Source of the DNA: Entonaema liquescens
Taxonomy: Eukaryota; Ascomycota; Sordariomycetes; Xylariales; Xylariaceae
NCBI GenBank assembly: GCA_902805475.1
Contig: CADCSX010000012.1
Location: forward strand, 1,054,001 to 1,118,000
Direction of reading: 5' to 3'
Length of the DNA stretch: 64,000 bases
Shown here: positions 33,496-45,511 of the stretch, in pieces
Layout: each line of letters opens with the position of its first letter
Numbering within the stretch: the first letter of the stretch is position 1
Position numbers and translations under genes: made by a program
Notes under the pieces: generated by a model
Database searches by the model: none
Told to the model about the DNA's origin: nothing
Seen by the model: the letters and a program-made list of their open reading frames with translations, nothing else

Positions 33496-36400
33496 CTACG
33501 CACTGCCGGTCTCAACTTCGACTTCGTCGACCTTACCCAACTCGTCATCATCGTCATATTCATCCTCTTCCATCTTCTCCTGTTGCGCGATCGCCTGAGC
33601 AGATACTATCTCCGCCAACCTCTTTAGTCGGGGAGTTTGTAGCCCTTTAACGATATAGGTTAGCCATTATCCGTCTTAAGCGTAATAATTTAATCAAACT
33701 TACACGACGGCGTATACGTCTCTAGAGCGGTAATAGCGCGAGGCTCCGCGATCTCATATGGTCCACTGTCATCCATATCCACAGCCGTCAACAGGAGAAC
33801 GTCACTCTTCTCCGTCACTCTCGACGCGACGGCCTTCATGATTTCTCCGTTGATGGGCTGCTCGTAATCTGCTACCAGGTACTGGTTCAGAAGCTTCTGG
33901 ATTTGATTGGGAGATAGCCTGTTAATACCAGTTAGTCATCCGGAGCTCCTTAAATGTCATTCTGTCCTATACTTACATCCAGCAGATATCTTGGATAATC
34001 TCGATATCGTTCAGGGTCGCTTTCTTGAGCTGCAGGAGCTTCGTTGCTTGCTAAGATGGGTGTCAGCCATGGTCCATATGGTGCGAAGATAAGTATCTAT
34101 TGTCAGTCAAACTTACCATAAGATGCTCGAGCTGTAGAATGCCCTCGGGCAGGTCGTGACTCTTGCACCACTCTTCAATCCGAGTAATATTGTAGTTGAT
34201 TTGCAGGCCACGCTTCCACGAGAGGAAATTCCTCCGCATGAGCAGGTCGTTAAACGCCGTCACGCCCACCAACTTGAGAAGCTCTGTGACGGTTTGGGTA
34301 ATGATACTGTCCTCTAGGTAGTAAGCCTTCATCGCCCTGAAGACGTTGTTTAGCAGGCTGAGGAGGTTATCCATGCTGTACGCCGGCTGCGAGTTGGTCG
34401 CCAACAACTTGCCGAGGAACCTGTTGCTTTCGTTCGTAACGAAGCCAGGTAGGGACTGCGACTCGATGATGGCGGGGATGATCATCTTCTGAAGCTTCTT
34501 CTTGATAATCTTCATCCACGTATGATAGATGTTGAACTCCAAACTCTCAAGATCGTGCTTAACAATTTCCAGCAGACGGTCATACTCATAGTTATCCGTC
34601 TTTTGAGCCTCGTACCAATCCTCGGCAAGGAACACGAATGATAGCATCTCGTGCACGTTAGACAACCAGAACGCACCTGGGTTAATTGCGTCATCCCCAT
34701 CGTAATGCATGACCTCTTGCTGGATCGACTGCATAACGTTCGCCAAGAACCTCTCTGATTCCTTAACGAAACCATTGTTCCACATCTCGGATGTGACAAG
34801 GTTGATAAGATAAGAGGGGAAAAGGACCTCCTTGTCTGAAGGGGGAGGGTTGGTGTTTGGTGATGGCATCTTCAGATTCTTAATCAGGCCTAATGTGACC
34901 TCCTCGTTCAAGCCATCCTCATCGGCAAGTAAGTTCTCCAACTCCATCTCGATAGTGTCGGCAGCCGGGATGTAGCCACCACCGGGCCTGGCGTTGGCAA
35001 CGGCCATAGAGACTGGCCGGGGGTTGTAGGCGGCACTGAAGCGGTCCATCGCGCTGGGTTCCGCGCCGGCGCTCCTGCGCTTGGGCTTCTTGGACGACAC
35101 CAAATTGATGAGGCCGTTGGGGGAGCGGTAACACCGTTGCCGTTGGTAAGCTCCCCGTTGAGAGGAGCCGACCGCTTGGCCAACTCGAGTTCTTCGGCCA
35201 TCTGGGCTAATTGATCCCGTAGGGTCATCTTCTCGTTTTCGTGAAGCGTGCTCTCCCGCTTGATGCGTTCCAGCTCGGCATTCGCGGTTCGCAGAGACTC
35301 CTTGAGCTCCCGCTCCTCCTCTTGCATCCGCTTGACGCTTGAAGTCGACTCGTCGAAGTTGTGTTGTAACTTCTTCATCTCCTCCTCCATAGCCTGTAAC
35401 TTGGCTACGGCGATACCAGCCTGGTTGGCCTCGGCCTGAAGCTCCTTTGTCCTGGTCTCGAGGGCGTTGTGACGGGTCTTCCACGATTTGATTTGGTTCT
35501 CGTAGTTTTCCACCTGGCTCTGAAGATTCTTGTTCTGGGTCTTCATAGTACCCAGAGACTGTGTAAGTTCGACGACCTTGTTTTCCAACTTGTAGGAGAT
35601 CTGCTTCAGATCGCGAGCCTCTTCGCGCATCGTCTTGTATTCCGTCCTTGCTTGCCGTCCACGCCACAAGCTCTGTATCAAGATAACCTTCTTGCGGTAG
35701 TTTCTCCACGTCTTGACTTGCCGTCTTGACCGCCACACTCGTTGGATCAGAATAACAGCGTTGCCTACGCGAGTCTCCATAATCTCCTTCCTTCGCAGGT
35801 AACCCTTCGCAATAGCCTGTACGAGTATGACACTGTTGCGGATCCGTAGGAACTCCCTGCGTTGCTTTTGTCCCTTCCATACTCTCTGTATCGTCGTTGC
35901 AGCCTTGACTGTGCGCAGTTCCTGAGCCGCTTTTCGGGTGGTGTAGGCCCTAGCAAGGGACTGGAAAGTAACAATAGCGGCTCGTGCTTCGAGATACTTG
36001 CGGCGGTAGTATTTGGCTTTGAGATTCTTTTGGATCATGGTAGCAGCTTCGGTCATGCGATTCTGGCGGAGGTTTTCCAGATGCGCGAGCATACCCGCAC
36101 GGAAAAAGATCTTAGTCAAACCGAGCTGGTAGCTGTCGGTTCCAGTACCTGTGAGTGAACCGAGTGCTTGTGCAAGGATCTCCTTAACCAGCTGTCGAAT
36201 CTCTGTCTGCCATCGGCTGGATGGTATTAATAGGTAGTACCGCAGAGCAAATTCCTCGTAAGTCCATCGACCCGGATAACCAGCGCAACTAATACGGATA
36301 GTCTCAAGGACACCACAGGCTCTCAGCTGACTGAGAACCATTGGTCCTTCAAACTTCCACGCAACCTTGGCCTCGTTCGGCTTGATACAACGGATATAGT

Positions 36401-38606
36401 GGACATTTGTGTTGCCAATAGTGCTCATTAGTTCGATTAACGAGGAACGGAAAATACCACCGAGAGTCGGTTTGCGGTTCACAGCAACTCCAATCTTCCT
36501 TCCCGCAGCGGGCTTCGCAACAGCGGAGCCAGAAGCTGCGACGTCTTTCTCGCGTACAGCGGATGCGGCTGCGAGAACGCTGCTAAGGAAATGGTTGGTG
36601 GTCGCTCGGAGAATCTCCATGTGCTCGTCGGGTACTGTATCCCTATTCTTCTCGATGAAACCCTCCGACTCATATGTGACGTCGACGGCGTAATGGCAGA
36701 CGGTAAACGAAGACTTTCCAAATCGAGGCTTCTTGTAGAATTTATTCTTGTCTCCAGAAAAGTTGTGATGAAGCTTCGTAACGAATTGCTCATCGGCGCC
36801 CATAGGCAACCTAGACTCCTCGTCGAGCAGAGACAGAATACCCAGTTTACCTTCGATCAAATCGATACACGGCTGGTTATCAGAGAATTCGATGAATTTC
36901 CAGTCGATCTGCTCTCGTACGTATTCTTCTTGTTCTAGTCTGAATACGTGCGAGTTGAATTGCTGCTGTAACTTTTCATTGGCGTAGTTGATACAGAACT
37001 GCTCGAAAGAGTTCTTAGCAAAGTGCTCGAAACCGTAAATATCAAGAACGCCGATGAATGAGGTAAGACGACTCAAGACCTCCTCAGTCGCAAGACTCCT
37101 ATTGATGACTTCCACCAACCAGTCGAAAAGGCTTGAGTAAATGTATTTAGCCACTGAATCTCGCACGACTATAGCTTGTTGTTGTGTCAAGTTTGAGACA
37201 ATTTTCTCTCCGCGAGTGACGAGTTGCTTCTTTACAATCCATTTGGCGAAGTTTGTAGCATCGATTCCAAGGATGGTACAGGCCTTCTCCAAAGCCGGTT
37301 CCGTGGGGGCCAACACACTGTCATTCCTGGAGGCACCGATCTTAACGTTACCTAGGTGTAGCAGACCGGCGAGGAGGTTGAAGATACCGGCTTGCTGGGT
37401 TTCGTCGACACCAATCGTCTTCAACGAACTCTTAGTGGCAGCAAACTCGGCCTTGTCGTCTACACCATCGATCGTAGGAGAGTTTCCCTGGTTAAGGTAG
37501 TCAAACTGCTCGACCGGTAGTAGGCTAAGCTCCTGTCGCTCTTTGTCTGATGCTCCGGCCAATAGCTGATAGAAAATGTGGTAATTCCTTTCCTTCAGGG
37601 GTTGGAAGACCAACCTCGACCGTTCGAGAAGATATGTCCGGATCCTAGCACCGATAATGTTCGTCGTTTTATCGAACATGATCTCAATGTACTTTCCGAA
37701 TCGTGACGAGTTGTCGTTTCGGGTTGTCTTAGCGTTACCAAAGGCTTCCATGATAGGGTTAGTCGCCAGAATCTGCTCTTCCGTCTCACTCATGCCTTCG
37801 GCACCCTTCTTTACTCGGCCTCCTGGATTGTCTGGGGATTCTCTCGTAGCGAAGTATCGCATAATGTACTTAGCACTGACGGTTTTTCCAGCACCAGACT
37901 CTCCTGAAACTACGACAGTTTGATTCCTGGCATCTTTGACCATTTTTCTGCAACCAAGGTTAGTTACATACAGAATAAGACGTGAAGGAGCAGGCGTGCT
38001 CACATGAAAGCTTCTTCGGCGATGGCAAACAGATGGGGGGCTTGCGTCTCCCTCTGCTTGCCAGCGTAAACTTGAACCATACCCGGGACATAGAGTGAGT
38101 CGACCCGAGCGAACGGATTCGTAGCTATCAGCACTATACCACTGTACGTGTATATTTCTTTTTGCGCGTATCGTAGGCGGATGGCCTGGAGCACTACATG
38201 AACAGAATAGTCAATATCTAGGTCCCACACTGAACTTGGTGATGTTGGCGGGGTCATGCATACCGGCCGGCTCGTTAAGATGGGACAAATTTGTTAAATC
38301 ATCGCTGGCTTCGAGCATCGAAGGGTTCATCAGTGGTGGTAACGATGGGTCGTTAGCATTTTGCAGAGCTTCCGCAGAGAGCTCTATCGTCTTGGTCTGG
38401 AGGGTAGATTGGCGGTCAGCGTGTGTTTAGAAGCCCTCAGGCACCAGATATCGACTGCAAGCTTCACATACCTCTTCATTTTCGAGCTTGAAGACCAAAA
38501 TCACCTTGTCACCATCGACGGTCTTCTTGACAACCTCGGATGCCACCCAGCCCTCGGTGGCATCTGGCTGCCAGGCTCTCGTACCAACATCGTAGCTATG
38601 CGACAT
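33496..38606 (-). CDS. myoE: Class V myosin heavy chain (Myo2/MyoE), apparent 1-nt frameshift
   Basis: Actin motor carrying vesicles and organelles to the hyphal tip. Exons 38606-38472, 38396-38264, 38193-38004, 37947-34117, 34050-33977, 33918-33704, 33644-33496. The N-terminal SH3-like part (GTRAWQPDATEGWVASEVV) is followed by the motor domain, with P-loop GESGAGKT at about residue 168, switch I NDNSSRFGK, and VLDIYGFEHF. IQ motifs follow (IQRVWKGQKQRREF, IQSLWRGRQARTEY), then a coiled coil rich in Glu/Lys, and the globular DIL tail (INLVTSEMWNNGFVKESERF, WCKSHDLPEGILQLEHLM). The frame breaks at 35119-35123: five Gs on the plus strand where six are needed to join NGNGVTAP to NGLINLVSSKK. With one base added the protein is about 1575 aa, normal for the family. 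Confidence 0.93.
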
Positions 38607-40993
38607 GAGAGGCTACTGATAAATTCGGGCGAGAGAGAATATAGCAGAAATCAAGTTCGGTCGTGTCGCGAAAGGTATATTAGGCCACTTATTAAGGGAA
38701 AGCGGTAAGTAGCACGAGGCATTCGGTATTCGATCGCTCGAGTTTCGCTGGTTGGACAGGAAGGACAAGAGTGTGGAAATATGTACTTGAACGAAGGAAG
38801 CCTATAAACCACTAGAGAATCGGTGTATAGAGAAGTATTTTGAGAGTGGGAGAGAGAGGGCCTGGGAAAGGATTCTAAATTGGCAGGCCCTTTCAAGAAA
38901 AAAAAAGCAGATTATGGCAGTGATGCTCACAACTACTATGTAATGAAGAAGGGAAAATAAAATAAGGTGATGGCGAGTTTTTGTCGACGCCGTTGTGTGA
39001 TGTTGTACCGCTGTATGTACAATGCAATACCTGTAATACTGTAATACCGTAATGCTGGTACATAGAATGTATTATCGCTTTTTTTATCACTTGATCATGG
39101 ATGGCTGCCAAACCAGTGCTAAACCCGCCCTTCAATGATTGAAATTTAGGGGAGGTAGGGGATAAAGGGGAGCGCGTTACCTACTCCAGCCTAGCTCGGG
39201 GCCAGTAACAGGGGGTGGTTTTTCGAGAAAAGGGTCCTCCAGCCATTTTTAATTCTTACAGCTCTTGAAGGACCGGGCTTACCTTGTTCGGGGGTTGAAA
39301 CCGGTACGGCTGGTACTATGTACAGCAAGTTCAGTGTGTAAGTACGTATCCGCTAGCGTATATGTTACTTGCTAACTGTTACTAAGATGCACCATCTTAC
39401 AAGTCATCCAACGTGTAAGTCGGTGTACAAATGTACTCTCTTCTATTCCTTTTACTTCCTCCCTTTTTCGTGCAGAAAGGTTGTGTGCAGTGTGCACCTA
39501 GCGGTTGACAAAGCGTCAACTCTGCAGGCCCATTTTCGTTGATGCGCTGTTGTGACAACCTACTCCAGTCAATCAAAAATAAGAGTGATAATATGCAACC
39601 TGTAGGTTTGTGTCATGGATGTATCGAGAAACTATGTACCTGCATACATCAGAGTACATTATCGGAAGTGGGATATTTTATATTTTACAATATCTCACTT
39701 TATGGTTACAATTCGGATGCTACCTACATCAAATGTCTAGATTTCATTCATCTCTTCTGTCCCTCCTAATAAATATCCCCCCAAGCCACAGACAAAAATA
39801 CCAATCAAAAATTAGTTAGTTAAATAAAATAGAACAAAATAGTTACAGGATCTGAAAGTTCAGAGCGTAACCAGGTGTTCAAGTTCCTGGTAACTTGTTG
39901 CTCCATATTCCCTCCTCCTTAGCCTCCACGCCATATCTACCTCCTTTCCAGGATCCTTGACCGTCTAATGAATTAGCGAGGCGAAGAAAAAAAAAAGACT
40001 CAAGGTTTCTTCCGCCGATGTCGAGCCGGTCCCTGTCATACTTACAAATAGATCATATACTATATCGTTTTCTTGTATTTATTCAGCCTTATAAAAACTG
40101 AAAAAGGCCAGGTAAAAACGACAACTAAGACACTACTAAACATGTGTTTCTTTATCTGTGACAATGTAAGAAGCGGGTATCAAATCCATTTATTCTGGAT
40201 ACAAAATCTGTATCTGCAGGGGGGGTGGCAGCCCGAACGTGGTGGTGGTGGTGCGTAGAGACCCGACTCCTACGACCAACGGCCTACCCTTCATCCCCAG
40301 ATCTCCAAAAAGCTTACATACAACGGTACATACGTGGTAACCCACGGGTATCTACACGCTTGGCCGACGGAATGGTCGTTTCATCTATCGGTAACCCGGA
40401 GCCTTTCCTTCTTACGCGGGTCAAGCACAAGCCACAAGCTGGCGAGTTGCTCTAGTCTAAGGGGGCACCTCCTCGTAATTCAAGTTACCTATCGACTTCG
40501 AGCCGAAGCATCGATAGTTAACTTCAAAAACACCGTATATCTTTTTTACCTTTTATTACCACAAAATGTCGTCGGTGATATCCGTCAAAACTAATTAACT
40601 TCGTACTGCTCTTCGTAGTTAATGGATAATAGAAGACACTTAGCGGAACGTCCGGAGCATTACGATATAATAAAATCATGCTCTATAAGTGACCACCTGG
40701 ATGGACTTATGCTGTAGTAATGATACCCCTAAGCCTTGGGCTTTTCTGTTGAACCTCGTGCCCCTTTTCCTAACCGTACTGATGCAATTTTCTTGGGTAT
40801 CCGTCTTGTCATAAGTTGAATTTTTTATACCCGTCATGCAATAATTATCTGTTCGGCTCAACGCCATCCCATTGTCAGAAATCCCATAACCCGTCTACTA
40901 CCCGCCAAACTGTTACTTTTCCTAATACAGCACGCGCGTCATAATACGGGCTGCACAAGCTAGGTTAGCTGTATATATCTCGAGGTTACGGGG
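38607..40993. other. Intergenic region myosin V to SER3
   Basis: 2.4 kb without a supportable gene. Open frames at 38651-39135, 39539-39819 and 40073-40594 lack any family resemblance. The left part should hold the myosin promoter. Confidence 0.5.
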
Positions 40994-42731
40994 CTAGCAC
41001 CTACAGCTCAATGCTTCAAGCGAGTCTTGAATCTCCTTAAGATCACTCGTTTGGACGTCACTAACGTCTGCCATAAGATAGGCAAGCTGTATACGTTAGT
41101 TTGGAATATAGTGAATAGATGGGTGTAAGGACGTACGTCTCCTTTGCTGTCGCTGATCTGTTTATCAACGTTGTGGTTACCGAGGATCTCGTTCACTGCT
41201 TATGTGTGAGTATCTAGGTGTGACCACGTGTAAAATTATTTTACTAACCCTTACGGAGAACACCGGGTACGTTGTTGTGGATGTAAATGACCTATAACGA
41301 ATTAGAAGTTGTCAAAGGAGTATAGACACCGGGGATTTCTTACTCGTGCATGGTCAGGCTCCTCCAATGTTAACGAGCGCATGTTAACCTCGGGCATGTT
41401 GACGCTGCCTAAGGTGATGCCGAGGTTGATATATCGGACCAGAGCTTCGCCGACTATGGGGTGCTAATGTTAGCTGGCAGATCTCAAAAGTATCACATTG
41501 AAAACCCGATTACCTTCTACACCAATTGCTCTCTGGGCTTCTTCGGTGCTGCCACCAATGTGAGGTGTGAGAATGATGTTGTTCAAGCTACGAAGGTCCT
41601 CTTCCCATCCATTCAGGTTGTTTATGAAGTAATCGCCGTTTGCACGCGGCTCGCTAGGGTAAACGTCCAGTGCGGCTCCTGCAACCCTTCCGCTGCGCAT
41701 GGCATTGATCAGAGCCGGGATATCAACCACAGTTCCACGGCTAGCATTAATGAGATACGATCCCTCCTTCATCTGTTTGAATTGCGCTGAAGAAATCATA
41801 TTCTTGGTTTCGGGAAGCTCTGGGACGTGCAGAGTTATGAAATCGGCCTCTCTCAGGAGATCCTCTAGCTTCGGTACTTGTCGAGCTGTTCCTAATGCCA
41901 TCAGGTTCACGACGTCATAATAAATGACGGACATTCCCATAGCCTCCGCAAGGACAGACAACTGCGAACCAATATGTCCATATCCGATGATTCCTTTTAT
42001 GTAGTTAATATTGACCCCTGATCTAAATATATGAAGAGTCTTAAGGGGTGCAATACATACCAAGAGTCTTGCCACGGATCTCCCAGCACTTGTTGCTGAC
42101 TTTGTTCCAGGTGCCTTTGTGCATCTCGTTGGATCTATCACCCAATTGGCGGGCTAGAGCTATGATTTCGGAAATAACGAGCTCGGCCACACTACGAGAG
42201 TTTGCAAAGGGCGAATTGAAGACGGCAATGCCATGGTGAGCAGCATACTCCAAATCCACCTGGTTGGTGCCAATGCAGAAACAGCCAATCACTAAAAGGT
42301 TCTTGGCTTCGCGAAGGACCTTTTCGCTTAACTTGGTCTTTGAACGAATACCAATGACATGAACATCCCTAATGGTTTGGTTTCTATTAGAGCCTGCTAC
42401 TACACTACTTTTTTTTTGTTTTTGTTAAACCAATACGAAGCAATGGAGCTTACCGAATCTTTTCAATTAGCTGATCTTCAGGTAATGAGCTCTTGTGAAA
42501 TTCAACTTGGTAACCCTGGGCAGTCAAGATATCTCTACCACTCTGATTGACATTCTCAAGTAAGAGAATCTTAATGTCTTGAGTGTTAAAGGGCTTAAGT
42601 TGCTTTGGCTGGGCGCGCTGGGGAAGTGCCCCGCCGCCAAAGCTGGATAGCGGGGAGTGGAATGTAGCAGCTGATGGTGAGACCGACAGCTCGGACTCGG
42701 GAGCCCTGAAGATATTTTGTGCTTGTGTCAT
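40994..42731 (-). CDS. SER3: D-3-phosphoglycerate dehydrogenase
   Basis: First committed step of serine synthesis: 3-phosphoglycerate + NAD+ to 3-phosphohydroxypyruvate. Exons 42731-42454, 42368-42061, 41993-41514, 41453-41344, 41291-41249, 41195-41137, 41086-40994; 1371 nt, 456 aa. The substrate domain begins KPFNTQDIKILLLENVNQSG. VIGCFCIGTNQVDLE and the Rossmann fold IIGYGHIGSQLSVLAEAMGM follow. The catalytic region includes INASRGTVVDIPAL and ILTPHIGGSTEEAQ (active-site His). The C-terminal ACT domain, a serine-feedback site in relatives, is spread over four short exons (VIYIHNNVPGVLRKVNEIL, LAYLMADVSDV). The N-terminal ~45 residues are a Ser/Pro-rich extension typical of fungal enzymes. 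Confidence 0.96.
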
Positions 42732-44035
42732 GGTTTCGCAATTGGATTATTTGAGGTGATGAGATACAAACGTAGGAAATAAAGAGGAATGGCTAGCTAC
42801 ATATACCCAGGAGCGGGTGTAATTTGACTGTAATTTGACTGTAATTTGACTCAGAGTCGGGAAAAGTTTTGAGGACGGTTATTGTTCAAAGTTAGGAAAA
42901 AGACTTATTAGGAGGATAGCATGGATACCATAATTACCACAATTATGGCTTAGCGCATACGTGGTTCTACATGTAAGTTGGCAATACCTACTAATACCTA
43001 TCCACATCAGCCTATCGCTTCACGTAATAAGCCACGAGACCCAACTTTTTTTTTATTCATTGTCATAATAAGAGCAAAAAAAAAAAAATAATAAGATGGA
43101 TTAGAATCTAACTCCCATATTTTAGATCCCGTCATCGGACGTCATTATAAAAACCGTGAGTCACGGGTGCTAGGTAAGTCGTATAGAAATATAGAACTGC
43201 TAGTTATATGTAAGTGAGACCGGCCTCTATTGTATTTTTTTCTATGTATTTTGTACCACAGTGGTCGAGTCTGAATAAGATTAAATTAAGTTGTTAGATA
43301 TTTTCTCATAGTAAATACCTGTTACCATCAATAACCTATTAGGGGTGGCTTACGATCTTACGATCTTAATCGAACTTATGCTTGAAGAACTTGGTAGGGA
43401 TGACACTCCGGAAAATACCAGACAATAAAAGGCGAGGCTGTTTATTTCACACAAAATCGTGCGGGCAGCACGTGGAGGAACTATACAATACGCGGCGGGG
43501 CATAGCAAATCAGCTCCATGTGCAACATCCGATGTACATATATGCAAGACGCAAGCTTCCGTCAACTTCATGTGATTCTCTGGTTGAATACATTATTGAC
43601 GAGTCAAGCAACTTGACCTTTTCCTCCCCTCGTGCCAGCCTGAAGTATGCCTATTTAGGTCCACCTCCAATGCTTCTGTTCGTAATATGCGAATCACCTT
43701 TCTGACCAACCGACTACTCCAGACCAGCCTTATGCTGGAAGAAAACAACGAAGAGAACTACCAAAAGCAGTACAGAACGAGATGCCGAAAGCAGCCTAGA
43801 ACCTAATGGGAGTGGCCAGTCTATTTTGCACATGATTTTACGACCGTTTTCTGGTTGACCTCTGTAGAGCGTCGACAAATTCGCAACATTAAATCTGTCT
43901 TGGTCGATAGAACAATAGAGAGGATTGGATTAAGAAGGATAATATAGCCTCGGCAGCCTTTACTACCTTCTCTCCTTTCCGACTAGGATCCGCGACGTGA
44001 ATTAAGTAGAGAGTGTCAAAGGACAGGGACAAGAT
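42732..44035. other. Intergenic region SER3 to NAP1
   Basis: Contains an exact 11-bp tandem repeat (GTAATTTGACT x3) at 42819-42851 in the SER3 upstream region, and T- and A-runs near 43046-43090. Open frames at 43350-43705 are not convincing. Confidence 0.55.
42819..42851. repeat. GTAATTTGACT x3 tandem repeat
   Basis: Three perfect 11-bp copies about 90-120 bp upstream of the SER3 start codon, so within its likely promoter or leader. Each unit carries TTTGACT, and AGTCAAA on the SER3 sense strand. This is close to a TGACT (AP-1/Gcn4-like half-site) word, but I cannot show binding. Confidence 0.75.
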
Positions 44036-45511
44036 TTAGCTTTGCTTGCATTCTTGTGCCTCTTGCTTTGGCTTCGCACCGTCGTCCTGTATTAATGATT
44101 AGCTTAAGTCTTCTCATGATAGTTCTGCAAAGAGCGGTAGACAAACATCGTCATCAGATTCCTCCTCCTCATCATCGCGATCTTCACTAAGGTCGTCCTC
44201 ATCGTCATCCTCATCGAACTCCTGGTCGTCAAGGTCGTCGAGTTCCTCAAAGGCTAAAGCCTCACCAGTAAACCAGTCAATGGCTCGGGGGATTAGCTTT
44301 TCCTTGATATCTTCGCCGAGTTGGTAATCTAACTCTAAGCGCTCCTCGATATCTGAAGCGGCATCGTTGTCATCATCGTCGGTAGGAGCCTTAGGCGGCG
44401 AGAAGAAGTTGAAGAATGACTCGGTAGGAACAGTCTTCTTGACAATACGAGTTTGTTTCGTGTCTATCTGGGTCAGTAAATAAAACCGGCGAGGATTAGT
44501 TTTGTGTTGACTTACTCTTGTTTCGTTGCTTCTTGCTCTCGATGCGGACAGTAAGGTCGCGACCCTCCTTCCAGTCAATCTTGTCACCCTCGGCGTGGTC
44601 GTAGATAAAGTCGCCACCATAGCCACTCTCGTTCTGGTAGAAATATGTCTTGGTGATCGTCTTGTTAGTGAAGAACTCATTCTCGGCGAACTCGAAAATG
44701 AGACGGAAGCCGGGCTTGTCGAGATACTCCATCCGAATGTCAGTCAGATAGCGGAGAGCGGCCTCATCACGGTCGGTGATCATCTCAGCAAGGGAGATCT
44801 GGTTCTTCATGGCGGAGAGCCAGAATTCGGGGATACCCTTGACGAGCTCGGCGGTCTCGGGAGTCACCTTCTCTTCTCCCTTTTCAGCCTCGGCTTCAGC
44901 TTCGTCTTTCTCATTCTCGTCTTCACCAGCCTTAACCTGGTCCTCGGTAGGTTCCTCCTTGCCGTTGACGATGGCAGCACGCTTCTCGTAGAGAGGTGTG
45001 AACTTGGCGAAGTACTTCTTCTCTAGTTGAAGAACCTCTTCCTGGAACTCAGCCTCTAGCTTCGAGTGATCTTTCTGAATACCCTTCAAGCCGGCAACAC
45101 GACGACGAACAACACCGGGCAGAGACTCTATGTAACCCGAAGACCGGCCAACTAGGGAACCAAGTCGACCTTGAATCATCTGAACCAACTTAGGGTTCTG
45201 GGCAAAGATAGAAGCTGCTGCAGCGCGGTCGAGGTCCTCTATGGTGTAGACAAAGTTAGCAAAGAGAGACCCGCGGAAGGAATTCCGGCGGGGTTGTGGG
45301 TTAACATACCTTCCTTGATACTAGCAACGCCTGGCTGTTGGGCATGGGAAGAAATGGGGGCATTGCTCGCAGGTGTGTTCTGCGGAGTACTGCGGAGAGG
45401 GAATCAAGAGTCAGTGTCTCGGAGACAAAAAAAAAAATTAATAAGTTGAAAGGCGGACTATACATACGGAGCAGGGACCTCTGCGCGTCGATTCTTGATG
45501 GGTTCCGCCAT
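44036..45511 (-). CDS. NAP1: Nucleosome assembly protein 1 (NAP1)
   Basis: H2A-H2B chaperone acting in histone import and nucleosome assembly. Exons 45511-45468, 45389-45310, 45238-44516, 44463-44147, 44086-44036; 1215 nt, 404 aa. The coiled-coil dimerisation helix contains LEAEFQEEVLQLEKKYFAKF. The core includes GIPEFWLSAMKNQISLAEMI, YLTDIRMEYLDKPGFRLIF, FTNKTITKTYFY, and FFNFFSPPKAP. A long Asp/Glu tail follows. The last exon ends ECKQS, a CaaX-like box as in other NAP1 proteins (human NAP1L1 ends CKQQ), implying possible farnesylation. The last intron has a weak GTTTGT donor at 44146. If it is retained, the protein ends VCLPLFAELS without the CaaX box. Confidence 0.95.
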
